Below, one piece after another: positions 26,101-39,032 of a DNA stretch of 64,000 bases (positions are counted from its first letter, which is position 1; each line of letters opens with the position of its first letter). The notes beneath the pieces were generated by a model, which saw only the letters and a program-made list of their open reading frames with translations, searched no databases and was not told where the DNA came from. The position numbers were made by a program, and so were the translations under genes. Source of the stretch: Struthio camelus (taxonomy: Eukaryota; Chordata; Aves; Struthioniformes; Struthionidae); contig NC_090943.1 of assembly GCF_040807025.1 (NCBI RefSeq), forward strand, positions 143,426,264 through 143,490,263, given 5' to 3'.

Positions 26101-29100
26101 TGCGCGTATTCATTGCTGCCATCATTTAGCTCTGCACCTCTCACTTGTGCTGCCACTTAACCTTTCACAATGGTAAATGCCAGTCTGCTTACTTCATTTG
26201 TTTTGTACACATTTGTCCATATCCTCTAGTCCTGATATGCTAGACTTGTTTAAACTGTTATCACTCTGTTTTGTTCAATTAAAATAAGATTTCTCTTCTT
26301 CTGGTGGCTACCACCGTTCACGATATCCGATATTAGTTACCCATCTTGCCAGTATGCTCACTGGTATCAATAGGAGTCCCTGTATAACAAGCCCTAATCA
26401 GCAACAATAAAGGTATCAGAAACTGATCTTTTCATATACGTCTCCCTATACTCCAACTGTTTGGTGTATTAAAACATTAAATATGCATAAAATAAGACAT
26501 CTAAGATTATTTGTATAGAAAAAAATCTAAAATCTAAAAAGCCTTAAATAGTGGAGCTACAGCATTTTGATTTGTACCTAGTATGAGTTTTTCCTAAAAG
26601 TATTATTTCACAGCGGGACTTTGGTCTCTGGTCTGTTTTAATAAATACCAAGGAACAATCTCAAACTAGAGGCAACAGCTCCAACACAGGAGATGCAATG
26701 GCTCAGAATAATTATTTATTAAAGATTAGATACAATTATGCTTGGAAAGATTTAGTAAGTAGCAGGTTTGCTTATGACATACATATCCAAGCATATTAAA
26801 GAAATCACTAAACTTCCAGAATCACCAAGAATTACTCTTAAAATAATTGTTGAATTTATGCAAGGAAAATAGAGTTCTGTAGAAAAACAGTGGAAAGAAG
26901 AGTGATCCTGGCATTTACACTCCTTAACACAAGTTTAATTTTTCCATCGTAAATGATGAAATAGAGTTCTTAGATGATACTTTTGACTAAATGTACTAAG
27001 TGTACTACTTTGGCTTAGTAATACAAACTAAGAAGTTGCAGCATTCCCTTGAACAACTCTGATTAGCTCTTTCCACCACTAGGTAAGGGAAGCAGTTCTC
27101 AGTCATCTTTGTGGTATCACAGGTAAGAACTGCAATTACGCCCGATAGGGCATAACAACCTTGGAGATCTAGAAGAGTCACTTACCAGTCAGTGTACCCC
27201 TTGCAGCAAACAGGTTATGTCAAATGCCTTCTTCAGGCTTCTAGTCCAGTCTGGTACTAATTTTGTTACCGTGGCTCAGGTTGCTTTTGATTGCGCCCAT
27301 TCAGGTTAATGCAAAGCACAGCAAGCTCCTGCAGATGTAATTATAGGTGGGTGGCGCTGCGCTGAAGAATGATTGGATAAAATGCATAAGCGATACTGGA
27401 CATGCGGCAAAACCCTAGAACTTCCTCTCCTAAAGTAAGTGTTCTACAGTGCAAGTTTGTGGGGTTCTTATTTGTTGTCTCCCTGGCAGCTTGAATGTTA
27501 GTTTTTTAGGGTTACAGCTTTGCCAGGAGGTGATGGATGGGGAAGTCTCTCCCCTCCAACCTTTTTGGTGGCTGAGCATGAGCCGAGCTCTTTTTCCTAG
27601 GAAGCAAGAGCTGAATTCGAACCACTTCAGCTTGACAAGTGCTTTAAAATGGTGAAGAGCCTAACTGGGAACCTAATTCGGCACTACTAAATTGGAAAGG
27701 AGTACCCTTGTCAGTGACTTGCTAGAACAGTATCTCTTACTGAACACAGCCCACGCCATTTGTTGCAAATACACGCACACTTGCGTTTTAAGCACTGAGG
27801 GTGGAAACAGAGTCACAGGGGCGGGGGCAAAATGGGAATGCACAATCAACAATTGCTTGGAACTTCTTCCTCTAAGGTGATCACCAGTCAAGGCAGACTT
27901 CCTAGAAGGAAAGACAGCTTTAACTTCTTCCACAAAACAGAGAGGAAGAAGAGATGGCTTCAGAGTCCCTAGGAGCAGTAGAGGGTCTAAAAAAAAGCCA
28001 TTTTATCAGAGAGTCTCTATGAAAAGACTTAGTAGAACAAGGCATGAAGACAAACACCACAAGAAGTTTAAAGCTCATAGGAGCTTTAGGACATACGAGA
28101 ACATCTAAGAGACCGAGAACTGTTTTTCTTTTACAAGGGAAAAATGTAAGAGAAACTATAGTGTTTTTGAAAGATTGTACTGAAATACAGCACCCCTGGG
28201 ACAGAACACCGCATTAGAGAGCCAGTACTCGCGATTTTAATAGATTCAGTCATAGAAATCTAATCTTCCCTTAGAAATTCCTTTGCATTGTTAACCTGCC
28301 TCCCTTACTATTAAATATTATTCATAGTAACAAGCTCAGAATCAAGATTTCTCATTAATAAGCAGAGTCTTCCTACCTTTTACCTCCTCAGTTTACCGAC
28401 TGATATGAACCCCTGCCCCAGCTGGTTACCTAACTCTTCCCATGACACTGTTGCGAGGCCTTGGGAGCCTGGTTTGGCGAATGCTAGTCCAGCTGCTGAG
28501 CGCGTGAAAGCTGCACAGAGCCATGCTCAGCCTTGTGGGTCTCCAGGTGGGTCCGGATGCCGACTGCAGAACACAGCATGGACACTATTTGCCTCCTGCT
28601 CACAGGCAAGGCACAATGGGAAGAGCTGCACAACAAGGCGAAAGACTACACACTTCAGGAGAGAGCATAGTGGGGTGGAACTAAGAACGGAGGTGAAGAG
28701 GACAGGAGCTGCACTAAGCATTCATCACAGGACCTCTCCTATGTCTCTTCATTTTGAATAGCATGAATGGTATCAGCTTAAATTCATGAGCAAATGCCTT
28801 CTGAAGGCTCATAACCAGAGCCTCCAGAATAATGACAATAAGAATTTTTTTCCCTACATCCAACTATTTTTATTGTACAATTAACGTACCCACAGTGGAT
28901 GTATTTCCTGGGGATTTTTCTTAAGCTGGCTGCCAAACGTATCCAATATTGTAGCCCTGGGGCTCAAATGAACCTTGCCTTTTTTATTATTCTACTCACA
29001 AAATAGGACAACCCTTAAAAGGGAGTTTGAGAGTGGATATTCCAGGTCAATCCATTTCCTGGTGCCAGTCTTTGACTGTGAATTCCAATCATTGAAATTC

Positions 29101-31589
29101 TTCTTATGCAATTCCCAGTAGTTTTTCATAATGTATGAGAAGTCTTTTATCTTTATTACCTCTCTCCTACCATTCAAAGTCTCCCAATCAGTTTCTCTTT
29201 CTTTCTTGAGTAAAGCTGGATCTTTATAAATCACTATGTGAAGAGAAATACCAAGAGAGAAATAAAGGCCAATATTGATGAAGTGCAGCAATTTCAGCAA
29301 AAATATTTATTGGCAATCATCTGACTAAGAAAAGAGCAATAATAGATTACCTACTTACATTTGACTTAAGTTTCTGTTATTGTTATTATATTGGAAAACC
29401 TGTTAAGCCCTAAGGGACAGATCCATTGCTCTCTGCCACAAACCTTAATCTCTACAGAGGAAAGAGAGAAGAACATAGTAGCCCCATAATTACCATACTT
29501 GGTCACCTGATGTGAGTAGCATAACACTCTTCAAATTTAATCACATGCTTCTCTTTTCTCTTTATTTTTTCCATTATGCCAACTCATTGTGGTTTTGACT
29601 TTTTTTTTTCTTTTTTTTAAAATACTAAAAAAAGCTAGAAAAGCTGAGGCATTACTCTGGGGCTGTTATAGAGCACTAAACTTTTAACTGTTCAGTCAAA
29701 TAACATACCATATTGATCTTCTAATCATCTCCTGAGGTATGCAGCACTGGACTGAGTGAGCACTGACAAGTAATGTAGGGAACGAGTAAGAAAGGTCCAG
29801 TCCTGTAACAACTCAGTGGGAGACAGAAACAGTTTTATGTGTGTGAGAAGCAAAGCACCTCAAGCCAAACACCCCCACACTTTGAAAATTAGAGGTCACT
29901 CTTGAAAATTTACCACTTCCTCAAAATTTCTGCGCTAAACTTGCTAATGCTACCTGTGATGAAAGTGCCAAAAATGATGGTTCAGTCAAGAAAAGGTGGC
30001 AGTGGGGTCGATTTTCTCTAATTTCTACTAATACCTTGATTTATGTTTTAAATAACTAAATTATTACTAAATAACTGTATATATGCTTAAAGAGAGCAGG
30101 AAGAAGTCACATGAAAATTAACACGTGAAACTGAAGAGAGGGTTGATTATACCTTTCCCAGTATGGTTCATGCTGGTTTGCATGCTGCTACCAGCAATTA
30201 GCTGTCCTTGTATCCAAAAGGAAAGCATAGTTTGCTCTCTTAATACAATCAAATGATGAGCAGTTTTAAACACTGCCCATGAGGAAGAGACCTTACGAAC
30301 TACCTCCCCTCGTCTCCATCCATCGTTCTCCTCTCTTCCTTACATAACGTCACAGATGAGACAGACGCTTTAGAGTAGCTTAAAAAGGAGTTGGCAGTAT
30401 AACTTAATCTAACTTATTCTTGAAATTTCTCATCAAAATTAACTCCAAAAGAGCCCTGGGAATCTCAGCTCTGACATTACTGAGAATTGAAGGCCAATTG
30501 CAAGCCACAGAAATACCTCTGTGCCGGTGTAAATACCACCTGGGCTGCCGGGAATTCTCATCATTCACTTCTTGACATCTAATGTCAGCTGGGCTCACAC
30601 AAGAAACTTTGTAGAGCAGCCTTCCTGTCATAGATTGGCCACAGGACTTTTCACTCTAAAGAAATGCAAAGATAGGAGTCTACCTTTACTAACAATAACA
30701 CAGCTGCATGCTGTTAAAGCAGTTGGTGGTTAAGTAAGAAATAATAAATAACAGTATGTCCTGCCTGTTGCAGGGGAATGCGATAGCAGGGGGAAGCTGG
30801 TAAAGCTGACAGCCCTCAAGAGACTCCATCTGTATTACCAAAGGTCAAGAATCACAGTTGCAGTTTAAAGCTTAAGTATACCAGTGTCACTTTTTAAATG
30901 AGATCCTCTGTACTAAGAGGAAACACTGAAGCACTAGTCAAGAGGATTTTTGCCTTCCGTCATGAATGCTTTCAAATTCAGGCCGTAACATCACACTTGT
31001 CACAGAGCTGGGTGAAAGGCTAAATGCTAACTTTTCTCTCCTTGGTTGAATGAATTTCAGCTTTATGCAGAGAATATTTAAGGGATTTTTCCTGGCAGAA
31101 GGCACCAAATTCAGTTCCTACTTTACAACTTCATTGAAAACAATCACATTGCTCTATGGATGAAATTAGGTCCAAAAATACATTGACAAAAATAGTAACA
31201 GAATTGCCTTTTCATAGTGGATAGACCTGTTGTTTCAGAACCTTAAAGGATGTGGAATACAATAGAGAGATTCTGACTGAGGCATTCAAAACATGGCAAT
31301 TGCCTTAGCTAATTAATGGGGTAAAGAAGAAATTGTAGTATTTGCATAATTCAAGGTATTTCCTTCAATGAATACCAAAATCCACAGTAGAATACTGGAA
31401 AAATTAGTGAGACAGGCCAGTTTCCTCAATTATTAGCCTAGTCCTGAATCAAAAAATTTAAAAAGAAAAAAGTGAAATACTGGATTTATTTTACACGTGA
31501 ACTTTTTCGTATTTTTTTTTTCCTCCCCTGCTATGTGTAGTCTTTTCTGTGTTTGAAGAGCTTGGAACATGCTTTCAAAGACTTTCAAG

Positions 31590-31643
31590 CTTTTCTCTCT
31601 CTCTCTCCTTTTCATTTTTTCTTTTTTCTTCTTTTTTTTCTTT
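31590..31643. repeat. Polypyrimidine tract with (CT)n
   Basis: Fifty-four bases with a single purine (A at 31,614), including eight CT units. Such a tract can form a triplex if mirror-symmetric; here it is mainly a microsatellite. Confidence 0.85.
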
Positions 31644-34108
31644 AAGGAAAAGTTGTAAGACTTGGAATATAATGACCAATTCTGTTTTAAGTCAAATATA
31701 AATTTTCAAATAGTCCACAAAATACTTAGGGTACATCACTTATATGCATCAATGGATGCTAGAAGGAAAAGGCACATTTGTGTGTGGTGTAGGCTCTGTA
31801 TTAAGTCAGATTTAAAACACAACTGATAATCTAGAAAGATAATGAACAAGAACATCAAGGTGATGCATACCCATACCCAGTAATAATAGGAAGTAAATAC
31901 AGTTTAAACTGATGATAAAGCAAACACTGTTATAAAAATATTAATTCAGTTCTGCTCCATAAAGCATACTACTGTAATGTGGTTAACTAGAAGACACTAT
32001 CTCTGAAAGGAACAATTTTTGAGAACTAAGAATTTTTTTATTCATTTATCATCTTGAAATCTGAGAAACAAGCAGATAATATGCAGTTAACTTCTGGGGG
32101 AAAAAAAAAAAAAAAGGAACTGAAAACCATAACACATGGGAACATTGCATATTAATACTATGAAGATGATTATTTCGGTTACACTACTTGTTTCTGGTTT
32201 TCCAACACCTTTTGTCTTTGTTTTGTCTGTGTTAATTTTCCTTCTTCACTTCTTTTCTTTCTTGTGTGTTCGATACACATTTATCATCTATCATATTACA
32301 TGTACATGCCTAATTTCAGATTTTCCTGTTCTGGTATGGCTCCTGCCCATCTCATATTGCAAAGCTATGCGAAGATTTTAAATTCCTCATATTCTGTTGT
32401 GCTCAGGGACAGGGTTCAGTAGCAGTCAATAATTTCATAGTCTTAAAGCCATAAAACTTTTTTAGTAGTCTGTAAACTAAGATACGTCAGCAAGTTGGAA
32501 CCATGACATTAAATGCTCATAAAATAATATTAAATCATTTTATCAGAAAAAAATAATCACTCACTGATGAAGTGATATCATAACTCCTCAGTGATAATAT
32601 ATTTGCAGGTATCTTTCAAAGGCTATCTTGTTTACATGATCTTCATGAATCCCTTTATACTAGAAACAACTGAATGCCCAATGCAAGTTAGTTTCTGAAA
32701 ACATTTATTTACACTGTTAAATGAATTTGCTTCATAACTTTTTGCTTCTTGTTTCTGTTCACACTATAGAGATATTCAGATGAAAGATGTATTTATGCTT
32801 AAATGCACAATGGGGCTTAAAAGGGTATGAAGTAAAGTCCTCTTTCTTTTCCTGCAGAAATTTGATTAAACTGCTTAGATTCCTTGCAGGTATTTGCGTA
32901 CCTAACGGAATGGAATATGTGGAATGAAACAGGGGGACTTGTCTGCAAAAATAAAGGAGGAAGTTGTCAAAGTGCTTCAAGGCTGTGTATCCCAAACTTA
33001 GTTTCCTTCTTCTGTTAAGTGAAGACAACTTTAGAGGAAGAATATATTTAACACAGTCTCATTTAACACAATCTCATCTTTGTCTAGTGCACTTTCTAGA
33101 GTACTATTTTCTGTTCCTTGGCCGCCTTGCAGTTAAGTCTTTCTCAGCTAGAGAGAGATGAGTTTTTGGGCTATAATCTGAAGGTGCACCTAATGGATGG
33201 TAGGGTAGGTCTTCTCCCCTCAGAAGTACCTTTCAACACCTATGAACCTTTTAGCCCTGGTTCTAACCTGAGTTTGTTGGGGTTTTGTTAGGCACATTTC
33301 CTTTAAGAAGTATAGCTGTCACGATAATTCATGGATAAGCTCTGTTTTCTCATAGCTGAATCGTGAAGTGACGCAAAATCAAATGCAAATTCAAGGTTCC
33401 CTTTTAATTATAATTGGCTGTTTATAGGATACAGACACAAGAAACTGCACCAACTAACATGTGAACTGTTTGGGTTGGAAAGAATTGAGTCCAAAGGTGC
33501 AGCAGCAGTACATTTCTTAGAACTCAGAGACACTTGGATTATACACAAAACTGTATAGAAAATTAAACACAGTTGCCTGTTAACTGCTGTTACAAATGAA
33601 GTCTGATGCAAACTCTAAATTTAAAGGAAATCCAGAATTCTATCCAGTTGCACAGGTTTTCAGTGATCACTGGCAATATATGATGTTCTGACACAATGTA
33701 CTTTAACTGTTTCATGATGAAAAGAAAATTCAGTCTTGAGATTTTTATTGATTATGGCAGCTGCTAACACTTAGCTGTGAAAAACAGATTGTTCTCATTA
33801 TTCACCACTAACTTTAAGTAAGACGACAGCATTTTTCATATGCTTACAATTGGTTGAAAATGAAATTCCTTGTTTTAAAGGCATCAAAAACATTGAATAA
33901 CTTATGTGCACGTATGTCTGACAAAGTAAAGCAATGAATGAAGGATACAGTCCTACCTTTAAAATTAAGCATCCTTTAAAAAGAGGAAATAAAAATCAAT
34001 GACAAACTGGTCCCTCAGAGACTATTAATATTTAATGGGATAGGATAGGAAATAAAAGTATTTTTTAAAAATGCATATAACTATAGAGAGAATAATCCAT
34101 CCAGGAAA

Positions 34109-34127
34109 ACACACACACACACACACC
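34109..34127. repeat. Short (AC)n microsatellite
   Basis: About nine AC units in an AT-rich background. Confidence 0.9.
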
Positions 34128-34717
34128 ACTAAACAAGAAAAGGTATCATTAGTGGAGTTTCAGTTAGTTCCTCTTAACTTTGGGTTCACAAAATTAGAGA
34201 TATTAAGGAAATACAGCAATCCAAAACCAGTAACAAGGTTCCAGGAGCATGGGTAGATTTGTCTCAAGATGCCAAAATTTAATTCCCAGAAGAGCATGCA
34301 GCTACAGTCAGAGAGAAGGGAGTTTACAACTTTCCAATAGATAAGTGGGATTGACACTGATATATTTGCCTTCTCCAGTTGCTACTCCTCCCAAGACACC
34401 TTCTACAACAACCTTCTCAATTCTCGCTTCCAGCAGAGTTTTTGAACTTCTGAAAGTCCACAACACAGTCAACCTCACCAGGCCTTGCTATGCTTTTACA
34501 CCTTTGGAGGTATAAAAGACATGTAGAAAACGTTGTCCAGGGTCAGTTAGCCTCAATCGCGTCATTCCCCAATGGATTCTGGTAACCCTCAGTACCTGTT
34601 AGCTTTTATAAATGCCAGCAGGAAATTTAAGCAAAGAGGTTTGGATATAGCATAGGCCACTTCAAACTAGGCCTGCTATTCCACTAAGAATATAAATTAA
34701 ATACAATTAAAGTATTA

Positions 34718-34745
34718 AATTTTTACTGTTACTGCAGTAAAAATT
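34718..34745. repeat. Perfect 11-bp AT-rich hairpin
   Basis: aatttttactg and cagtaaaaatt flank a 6-base loop. Confidence 0.8.
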
Positions 34746-35929
34746 AACTGAAGTAAGGAACAGACGTAACATGAGTCTGACTGGGTGATGCAGTCATTAT
34801 TTTTACTTTTCTCATGATTAACTTCTCACCAGCAACCTCACCATATAAAGTCAGTCATCATTCAATACTTCCAAGGCCACACTGATGTACATCCTAAAAT
34901 TAAGTATAAGTTTAGTCACCCTAAAACTAATCATTATAAATTTAGTCATCCTTAGATTACCTTAAAATTTTACTGAACACTTTGGATAAGAACTTCAGCT
35001 TAAATCAGCAAGCAATTTAAACTGTAAATCTAAATTTATTTTGTTTGAAATATTATTGTGCAAAAATGATTTAGTAGATTATAACCATAATCTTGGTGTT
35101 CACTAGTTTCATTACTTTGTGACTTTTATTGTTATGCATCTAAACTAGGTAATCATTAAGTTTTTGGGATGATGACTCAAAGTCAGGCCCAATCAATAAA
35201 AAGCAATCTCTTTGAAACGGGCTTCTTCAAAGGCGTAATTTTTAGTACCATGAATTTCAATACAGCTATTAGAATTTGACTATAACAATTTGCAAAGACT
35301 CAGAGTATCAGATTAAAAGTGTTCAGGAACCTCAACAGTAATTACTGTAATAAACCCAGCAGAACCCTTTGTAACAAGGAGTTACTGACAACTCGATTTG
35401 ACAAATTACATTAAAGCGATCTTATTTCCTTTTACAAAGTAACAGTCTTCAAAGATGGGCAGAAACAGCAGATACTATGTATCCTGATATTGGTCAGGTT
35501 TTTGTTTTTATCTGACATGCAAAATTTATTGGAATAGTGCAATATTGACTGGAAAAAATCACTCAGAAATAAAATAGCTCTCTGTCAAACTGGATGAGCT
35601 TACTAAGTATGGCAAGGGATCTACCTTATGCTTACTTGCATTTTCAGTCATGATTCTAAAGGTAGAATAAATGGTGCATTTATCATATCTGAATCAAGTT
35701 GCAAGAACACTGGAAGAGAGATTAAAAATCAAATTGATCATAACAAATTGAAAAAGTGATCTGAACAAATTAGAATGCAATTTAGTAACAATGATGGCCA
35801 CTTACACAGAATAGTCAGCTCTCAATACAGGTAGCCCTTTAGCATTTGGAAGCTTTGGGAATTAGATGTGGGATAGGAACAGGAGCAGAACACGCAAGAT
35901 ATCTGTTGCCTTTCCTCTGTAAGGGTGAG

Positions 35930-36405
35930 CTTAAACTGGAGTACACCATCCAAGTTTTGGACATCACACTTGAAGAAAGATAAGGACCACGTGTAGGGAA
36001 TCCTGAAGAAAGGCAAAAAGGATGACGACTGATAATGAAAACATAAGAAAAGTTTGGAAGAATTAGGGTTACTTAGAAGACTGAGGAGGAACACAGCACT
36101 CTCCGTTTAGGAAGGCTGCCTCTAAAAGGGTAGGATTTGTCTGCTCTCAGCAGTGATGGAGGCTTAAAGCGCTGTGACAGAGGTGAAGAGAAGACATGAG
36201 AAAAATTTCTAACTTCTAAGTTAGTGGTTAGCCACCGGCATAGATTGCCTAGGCAGAGCGGGAGAGTATCTATTGCTGGCAGTCTTTAAGAACAAGGTAT
36301 AGAGCAATCTGAACAAACAGATATAGGTAGAGCTGATCCTACTTTATGGCAGGGAGATGACTGTGGAGATCCCCGTCAATCTTACCTTCTATGATAGTTT
36401 TTTCT
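35930..36405 (+). mobile_element. CR1/L3 LINE 3' end fragment
   Basis: Plus-strand sequence follows the 3' part of CR1/L3 elements in order: aaactggagtacaccatcca, tcacacttgaagaaagat, gttacttagaagactgagga, aaaatttctaacttctaagt, ggcatagattgcctaggcag, cagtctttaagaaca, and a tail near 36,370-36,405 (ggagatccccgtcaatctta, then ccttctatgatag). The order and spacing match the known path from the end of ORF2 into the 3' UTR. Heavy divergence indicates an old insertion. It lies about 1.8 kb before the ABRA TATA-like box. Confidence 0.85.
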
Positions 36406-38189
36406 CTCAAGCTTCATTGCACACCTTCCTCCCTGGCCTCACCTCTTATTTTTAGATCTGGCTTCCAACTCATTCCTAAGGCCTAGGCCACCCTTATACT
36501 TAAGAAATCATGGGACATGACATAATATGCTGGTGTCACACTGCTTAGTCTACATGTGCATTATTTTCTTCTTTTGCTTATTTCTTAGGTATTAGGTAAT
36601 TTTGATCACTCTCTGTGTATGCATGCCTGCACATGCATATCTTTCAACATAAAAACCTCCTGCTCTTATTAGGCTTTAAGCATTACCAAAATAAATGTGC
36701 TCTGTAATGCATGCCTCTTAATCAAATTGCATCAGTACACATCACAATGCCATTTCAGAGTTATGATGTAGCTGGCAATAGTTGAGACAGTACAGTATCC
36801 TGAGGTCATACATTTCTTTCTAAAATAAACATATGAGTAAATATCAAATAACAACACTACCCTACATTATGCCATTAGTTTTGTAGAGGAATTGACCCCT
36901 CAGATTAATGAAGAATTCTACTCAAAAGGCTCATATAGTCTTATATTATTAAACAACAAAAATGTAACCTATTGCAATTGCCTCAGCCATCAATAAAAAT
37001 AAACAAACAAAAGGCAGAGTACTAAGAGGCCATATTTATCTCTGGAAAACTCCAGTGAAGCCAACAGAATTCCTTGAAGTTCAGTTTGACTCAGTGTCAC
37101 ATGGAGAGTACTGCAATTCATCCTGTAAACTGCAAGGTATGACTGATGGAAAAAGCAATGCTATTTTCCTTTCCTATTTAGGAAACATTATACTAAGAAA
37201 TAAGATACTACAGAATTGTATCTCTGAAAATGTCTGTTTACTATTATGTAACAATTGATATATCAGTTCAAACAATTTTACAAATCCAAATAAGACCACG
37301 TGCCAGCAAGTCCTCCAGAACTAAAAAATCATAACATTTTCTTTGGAAGTTTGATTTTTCTTACAATGGAACCAAGTAACTATTAAGTTTCATATGCCTA
37401 TTCCTTGAAAACGCAGTCAGGAATGAAATAGGCTATACTTCTCCTAATTTTTATTTAGGATTTTGGGAACGTGATCATCCATACATCCACTCACCCAATC
37501 TAATCAGATTTGTTAATATATATAAATTATATATTTATAAACACACACACACAATAATTCTAAGAGTAGAATGATTCCCTTATTCTAAGTAATGATGCCA
37601 AATATGAAATGGTTCCTAGACCCCAAAATAAATTCTAAATAGATAGCCATAAATAGATAATGACTTAAAGAACAGACCACTTAAATACATTTAAAAATTA
37701 AAAACCCTTGGATTTCCTTGGGTATCTATTACCATGAACAATAAAAAGAAATCCCCTTGAATCGTTGTAGAAAATGCATTTAAAATTTCTCTGTCATTGT
37801 CTACTTCTGGATTTACACTCCACGATTAGGGCTACTTTTTACTTATAATGATGAGTTGTCTGAAGTTGTCAGCAACTGTCAGCACTTCGCATTTAACAGT
37901 TTCTGACACTATTCAGGATCTTTAACCCAAGTTCTACACTTCTAGAAGAACAAGACACTCACCAAACTGAGGAGTAAGTATTCCCAGGGAAAAGGATTTA
38001 CAGAAGCTGTTAATTCCCACTATTACCACTGCAGGTATGTGCCACCCTGTTTACATCATGTATCATTCATCTGCTGTGATGAAATGTAACCCTGCCATTT
38101 TAAAAAAAGAACTCAGGAACAGTGAGGATACTATATCTTTATGAGAAGTGTTTGACATATTTTCCATGGGCACAAACTGCTCCTGCTTC
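36406..38189. other. Proximal upstream region of ABRA
   Basis: AT-rich sequence between the LINE fragment and the TATA-like box. One match to the MEF2 consensus (ttatttttag, 36,446-36,455) is present; such matches are expected by chance in AT-rich DNA. I found no perfect CArG box. Confidence 0.55.
37514..37554. repeat. AT-rich and (CA)n compound microsatellite
   Basis: An alternating A/T tract (atatatata, then ttatatattta) runs directly into seven CA units, about 0.7 kb before the ABRA start codon. Confidence 0.85.
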
Positions 38190-38197
38190 TATTTAAA
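38190..38197 (+). promoter_or_regulatory. ABRA: TATA-like box of ABRA (TATTTAAA)
   Basis: TATTTAAA lies 84 bases before the ABRA ATG. A TATA element here would place transcription start near 38,220 and give a 5' UTR of roughly 60 bases. A tissue-restricted muscle gene with a TATA-type, non-CpG-island promoter is plausible, and no CpG cluster is present here. The position is inferred from motif and spacing only; no transcript evidence is available. Confidence 0.45.
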
Positions 38198-38219
38198 TCT
38201 CTGCAGCTCTCCTGTCTGG

Positions 38220-38280
38220 ACATTATTCACTCAGGAAGTTCATTCACCAGGTGCTTAGCATAAGAAGTGGAAAAGCCACA
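38220..38280 (+). other. ABRA: ABRA 5' UTR (inferred)
   Basis: Interval between the transcription start implied by the TATA-like box and the ATG. It contains no upstream ATG in any frame. The left boundary is an estimate from the usual 25-30 base spacing, and an additional upstream non-coding exon cannot be excluded. Confidence 0.35.
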
Positions 38281-39032
38281 ATGGCAGCAGACAGCAACAC
38301 AGCTCCTGAAGAAAAGCCGAGGGCTACTCCTGCAAAAAGGGCTGTCCACAAGATCCGAACAGCAAGCCTAGTTATTAGTTTGGCAAGAGGCTGGCAGCAG
38401 TGGGCTAGTGACCACCACATAAAGCAAGCGCAAGAGCCCTCTGGATGGCTACCCGATAGAGAAGACTCATCAGCTAAGCCATTACAAGAAAGATCATTTG
38501 AAAAATGGCCAATGCCATCTGTCAAGAGGCACCAAATAAAAAACGATCAAAAATCTTCAGCAAAAGAATCAATGGCAATAAAAGATGTTGAAAACAATTC
38601 AAGGGAGTCAGATGAAGCTCTCAAAAAGCTGAACATAAAAACCAAAGAGGTGACCAAAACAGTTGTAAGTAAAGCATATGAAAGAGGAGGTGATATTAGC
38701 CTCCTCAGTGATAGATATGAGAACGACAATAGCAGCTCAGAGATGATAAAGCTGAAAGAAGAACCAAGTACTATTGACAAAATTCTTAGTGGCAAATTAT
38801 CTCCAACTATGAGAAGAAAGTGCTCAAACCTGGTATCAGAGCTGACCAAGGGCTGGAAAGTGATGGAACAAGAGGACAAAGTCCCTAAGCAAGAGCTGCT
38901 ACTTAAGTGCCATGATGACAGCATAGATACAGTGGACAGTGGCTATGGAGAAGCAGAGGACAGACTCGAGCTAGAAGATGGTGACCAAGAGAAGGTGGCT
39001 GCTGTGAGGATTAAAAGACCTGTGACTTCTCT
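38281..39032 (+). CDS. ABRA: ABRA (STARS) coding exon 1, residues 1-250 plus two bases of codon 251
   Basis: ABRA (actin-binding Rho-activating protein, also STARS) is a striated-muscle sarcomere protein that binds actin, promotes its polymerisation through Rho and so frees MRTF to drive SRF target genes. The start is the ATG at 38,281 in a good Kozak context (gccacaATGg); the frame is open a little further upstream but has no earlier ATG. Recognisable conserved blocks in order: KIRTASLVISLARGWQQWA (residues 24-42), VVSKAYERGGD in the middle, RRKCSNLVSELTKGW, an acidic stretch with DSGYGEAEDR, and VRIKRP near the exon end. The exon ends in phase 2 at a consensus donor (ct|gtaagt) and joins cleanly to the exon at 43,600. 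The joined product is 409 residues, slightly longer than human ABRA at about 381. The extra length is probably in the poorly conserved middle. Recognition is from remembered family sequence, not a search. Confidence 0.95.

Larger units (their letters stand above)
13046..35929. other. Long intergenic stretch before ABRA
   Basis: No exon or interspersed repeat was recognised here. It contains the two CpG patches, the CA, CT and AC microsatellites, the 39-bp direct repeat pair, and an AT hairpin at 24,429-24,454 (10-bp stem, 6-base loop). Slow-evolving enhancers of ABRA or ANGPT1 may lie here but cannot be told apart without an alignment. Confidence 0.65.

Noticed and set aside
28405-28761. 118-codon plus-strand open frame
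   Set aside because: No family resemblance, no splice or promoter context, and antisense frames of similar length overlap it.
28992-29300. 102-codon minus-strand open frame
   Set aside because: Looks protein-like at a glance but has no recognisable motif and no supporting gene structure. The sequence alone cannot support a call.
33455-33500. Text resembling a reversed CR1 end (gtttgggttggaaag)
   Set aside because: Only about 15 bases agree and the expected continuation is absent.
36446-36455. MEF2 consensus match upstream of ABRA
   Set aside because: A ten-base degenerate AT-rich site is expected many times in this window by chance. Mentioned only in the upstream-region entry.
38244-38924. 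Minus-strand frames of 93 and 125 codons
   Set aside because: They are shadows of ABRA exon 1, which is strongly conserved on the plus strand.
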